A stretch of DNA of 25,857 nucleotides. Origin: an uncultured Clostridia bacterium (GTDB lineage: Bacteria > Bacillota > Clostridia > TANB77 > CAG-508). The stretch lies in contig CALYBF010000004.1 in NCBI GenBank assembly GCA_944393755.1, positions 1 through 25,857 on the forward strand, given 5' to 3'. The notes beneath the pieces are model-generated. The model saw only the letters and a program-made list of their open reading frames with translations. It was not told where the DNA came from and searched no databases. The translations under genes were made by a program, and so were the position numbers. Positions within the stretch are counted from its first letter, which is position 1. Each line of letters opens with the position of its first letter. Of this stretch, positions 23,636-25,857 are shown piece by piece.

Positions 23636-25460
23636 ATGCCAGGACCAATGGGTGGACCAAGAAGAGGTCAAAGTGTAGAAAAAGCAAAAGATTTTAAGAA
23701 AACAACTGCAAAATTAATTAGAAATTATTTATCTAAATATAAAATAGCATTGGTTGTAGTTATGATTTTTGCAATAGGAAGTACAATTTTTACAATTATA
23801 GGACCAAAGATACTTGGAAATGCAACTACAGAAATATTTAATGGAATAATTAGCAAAATATCTGGTGGTTCTGGAGTAGATTTTGGAAAAGTTGGAACAA
23901 TATTACTTACATTACTTGGACTTTATTTATTAAGTGCAATATTCTCATTTGTACAAGGTTTTACAATGACAGGGGTATCACAAAAACTAACATATAAATT
24001 AAGAAATGATATTGCTGTAAAAATAAATAAACTTCCAATGAAATATTTTGATACAAAAACACATGGAGAAGTATTATCAATTATAACAAATGATATTGAT
24101 ACATTAAGTATGAACTTAAACCAAAGTGTTACACAGATAATTACCTCTATTTGTACTATTATTGGAATATTAATTATGATGTTATCAATAAGCTGGAAAA
24201 TGACATTAATTTCATTAATTATATTACCAATTGCAGGAATATTGGTTAAATTTATTGTAAGTAAATCACAAAAATACTTTAGAGCTCAACAAGATTATTT
24301 AGGACATGTAAATGGTCAAGTAGAAGAAGTTTATGGTGGTTTAAATATTGTAAAAGTATTTAATGCTGAAGATAAAGTAAATAAAGAATTTGAAAAAGCA
24401 AATGACACATTATACCATTCTGGATGGAAATCTCAATTCTTATCTGGTTTAATACATCCAGTTATGAATTTTATAGGAAATATTGGTTATGTTGGTGTTG
24501 CAGTTGCAGGTGGTTATTTAGCAATTAATGGAACAATTACAGTTGGTAATATCCAAAGTTTTATACAATATAATAGACAATTTGTACAACCAATAAACCA
24601 AATAGCACAAATCTCTAGTATGCTTCAATCAATGGCAGCAGCAGCAGAAAGAATATTCGAATTTTTAGAACAAGAAGAAGAATTAGATACTGCAAAAGGT
24701 AAGATTGATACTTCTAAAATTGAGGGAAATATTGAATTTAATGATGTTAAATTTGGTTATGATGAAAATAAAACTATAATTAATGATTTTAATTGTAAAG
24801 TAAAAAGTGGACAAAAAATTGCGATTGTAGGACCAACAGGAGCAGGAAAAACTACTATGGTAAAACTTCTTATGAGATTTTATGATGTAAATAGTGGAGA
24901 AATTTTAGTAGATGGTCATAATATAAAAGATTTTGAAAGAGGAGATTTGCGTAAATTATTTGGTATGGTTCTTCAAGATACGTGGCTTTTTGGTGGTACT
25001 GTTAAAGATAATATAAAATATGGAAAAGAAAATGCAACAGATGATGAAGTAATAAGAGCAGCAAAAGCAGCACATGTGCATCATTTTATAAAAACACTTC
25101 CAAATGGATATAATTCACTTTTAAATGAAGAATCAAGCAATGTGTCAGCAGGACAAAAACAATTACTTACAATAGCAAGAGTAATTTTAACAGACCCTAA
25201 GATATTAATATTAGATGAGGCAACATCTTCTATTGATACAAGAACAGAAATACAGATACAAGATGCAATGGATAATTTGATGAAAGGTAGAACAAGTTTT
25301 ATCATTGCACATAGATTATCAACTATTAAAAATGCAGATTTGATTTTAGTTATGAATCACCGGAGATATTGTAGAGCAAGGAACACACGAAGAATTATTA
25401 CAAAAAGGTGGATTTTACAGTGATTTATATAATTCACAATTTGAGGTTGAAGAAGAATAA
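23636..25460 (+). CDS. ABC exporter partner subunit, read through a +1 shift at CGG
   Basis: Starts at ATG 23636, one base after the stop of its partner, with AAAGGAGG upstream. Six membrane helices and an NBD with Walker A GPTGAGKT (Lys405), Walker B ILDEATSSID (Asp527, catalytic Glu528) and switch His559 (AHRLS). The signature is SAGQ rather than SGGQ, the complementary degeneracy to its partner, so the pair has one good and one weak ATP site. The zero frame ends at 25423 with a nonsense Arg-rich tail. At in-frame CGG (25361-25363) skipping the C gives NHGDIVEQGTHEELLQKGGF, the standard exporter end, to TAA 25460, 607 residues. Programmed shift, mutation or error. Confidence 0.9.
25361..25364 (+). 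other. +1 frameshift site CGGA in the ABC subunit
   Basis: Zero frame AAT-CAC-CGG-AGA. Skipping one C gives AAT-CAC-GGA-GAT-ATT (Asn-His-Gly-Asp-Ile), the conserved His-Gly-x-Ile-Val-Glu-x-Gly-Thr-His end of ABC exporters. The zero frame stops 20 codons after CGG. Confidence 0.75.
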
Positions 25461-25473
25461 AAATATATCAAAA

Positions 25474-25512
25474 ATAAAGTATATGAAAATTATAATCATA
25501 TGCTTTATTTTT
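25474..25512 (+). terminator. Terminator of the ABC operon
   Basis: ATAAAGTATATGA (25474-25486) and TCATATGCTTTAT (25496-25508) pair over 13 positions with one G-U, then a T run. Confidence 0.75.
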
Positions 25513-25667
25513 ATATATTAGAAAAGAAAAGCAAATTGTTTTAAAATAAAGCAAAAATAAATTTTTATTCAAAACTGCTTGTAAAAGGAAATTTCAATTT
25601 CTGTTTTGTTCTGAAAAATTTATATAGTTAAAATTTTGTGTAAATCTAAAAAATAATTTTTATTCTC

Positions 25668-25696
25668 TTGACATTAAAACAAGTGTTTGATAAAAT
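25668..25696 (+). promoter_or_regulatory. Promoter of the KilA-N gene
   Basis: TTGACA (25668-25673), 17 bases, TAAAAT (25691-25696), close to consensus, with a start near 25703 and a very short leader. The AT-rich stretch 25513-25667 shows no other feature I can support. Confidence 0.75.
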
Positions 25697-25716
25697 TGGT
25701 GAAAGGAAGTGGTACA

Positions 25717-25857
25717 ATGAAAACATTAATAGTAAAAAAACAAGCTATAAATATAGCTCTAGTAGATAATGAGGAATATATATCTTTAACAGATATTGCT
25801 AGATATAAAAATACAGAAAATCCAAAAGGTGTGATACAAAATTGGATAAGGAATAGA
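25717..25857 (+). CDS. KilA-N domain protein, 3' end outside window
   Basis: 47 codons are visible from ATG 25717, with GAAAGGAAG seven bases before. The sequence EEYISLTDIARYKN and VIQNWIRNR match the start of KilA-N domains, DNA-binding modules found in phage and phage-derived or defence-associated proteins (family knowledge). The window ends in the domain, so the C-terminal part is unknown. A strong promoter suggests an active gene and perhaps the start of an accessory region. Confidence 0.75.
   Translation, partial: MKTLIVKKQAINIALVDNEEYISLTDIARYKNTENPKGVIQNWIRNR

Noticed and set aside
6851..25364. CGG reassigned to another amino acid (as reported for some bacterial lineages)
   Set aside because: Reading CGG as any single amino acid leaves the frame wrong. 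The zero frame stops 5 to 20 codons later at all three sites, so a frame change is needed.
6816..25423. Simple pseudogenes in spoVB, dpaB and the ABC gene
   Set aside because: Each gene has only one defect, the downstream parts are well conserved and all defects share the same CGGA. Not excluded, but less likely than a common cause (programmed shift or a common artefact).
1..25857. CRISPR array, insertion sequence transposase or prophage block
   Set aside because: No regularly spaced direct repeats and no transposase or integrase were found. The only phage-like hint is the partial KilA-N gene at the right edge.

Overview
The window comes from a very AT-rich, low-GC Gram-positive bacterium, most likely an uncultured gut-type clostridium. 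Evidence for this is the strong AGGAGG-type ribosome binding sites, frequent TTG and GTG starts, nearly exclusive AGA arginine codons, a sortase with an LPKTG substrate, a SipW-type signal peptidase, the sporulation genes spoVB and dpaB, CsoR/CopA copper control and LexA. Many promoters fit the vegetative TTGACA-17-TATAAT pattern.

Layout. 1-974 is the 3' part of ychF. 1173-2223 holds a tiny LPKTG wall protein converging on a class A/D-like sortase. 2346-2616 is a GC-rich island with its own promoter and many long-range pairings: a probable structured non-coding RNA that I cannot assign. 2700-4435 has an MFS transporter and a convergent unknown gene sharing a terminator. 4599-6699 is a probable operon (SipW peptidase, Cof-type HAD phosphatase, UlaG-like metallo-hydrolase). 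It ends in a palindromic repeat that also supplies the end of the opposing spoVB-like flippase. 8221-9162 has a small Cys-rich protein and dpaB. 9300-12304 has tRNA-Glu(CUC), a yybP-ykoY manganese riboswitch and a SERCA-like cation ATPase. 12505-16999 is a pth - RNase G/E - rimO - unknown operon, interrupted by a second nested palindrome. 17035-20535 is a divergent metal locus (CDF exporter; csoR-copA). 20623-21276 is lexA. 21361-25460 is a heterodimeric ABC exporter pair with an operator-like repeat at its promoter. 25717 onward is the start of a KilA-N-type gene.

Most notable observation. Three genes (spoVB-like, dpaB, and the second ABC subunit) are each broken by a +1 shift. In every case the shift lies at an in-frame CGG codon followed by A, and skipping the C restores a conserved Gly (GGA) and the whole downstream protein. 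By my reading of about 7,700 codons, CGG occurs in frame nowhere else in the window. This suggests that CGG is unassigned or starved in this organism and works as a +1 frameshift (or CGGA quadruplet) signal, although a systematic sequencing artefact must be excluded. Secondary points are the unassigned structured RNA, two related GGGACA/TGTCCC palindromic repeats that remodel gene ends, and a riboswitch apparently co-transcribed with a tRNA.
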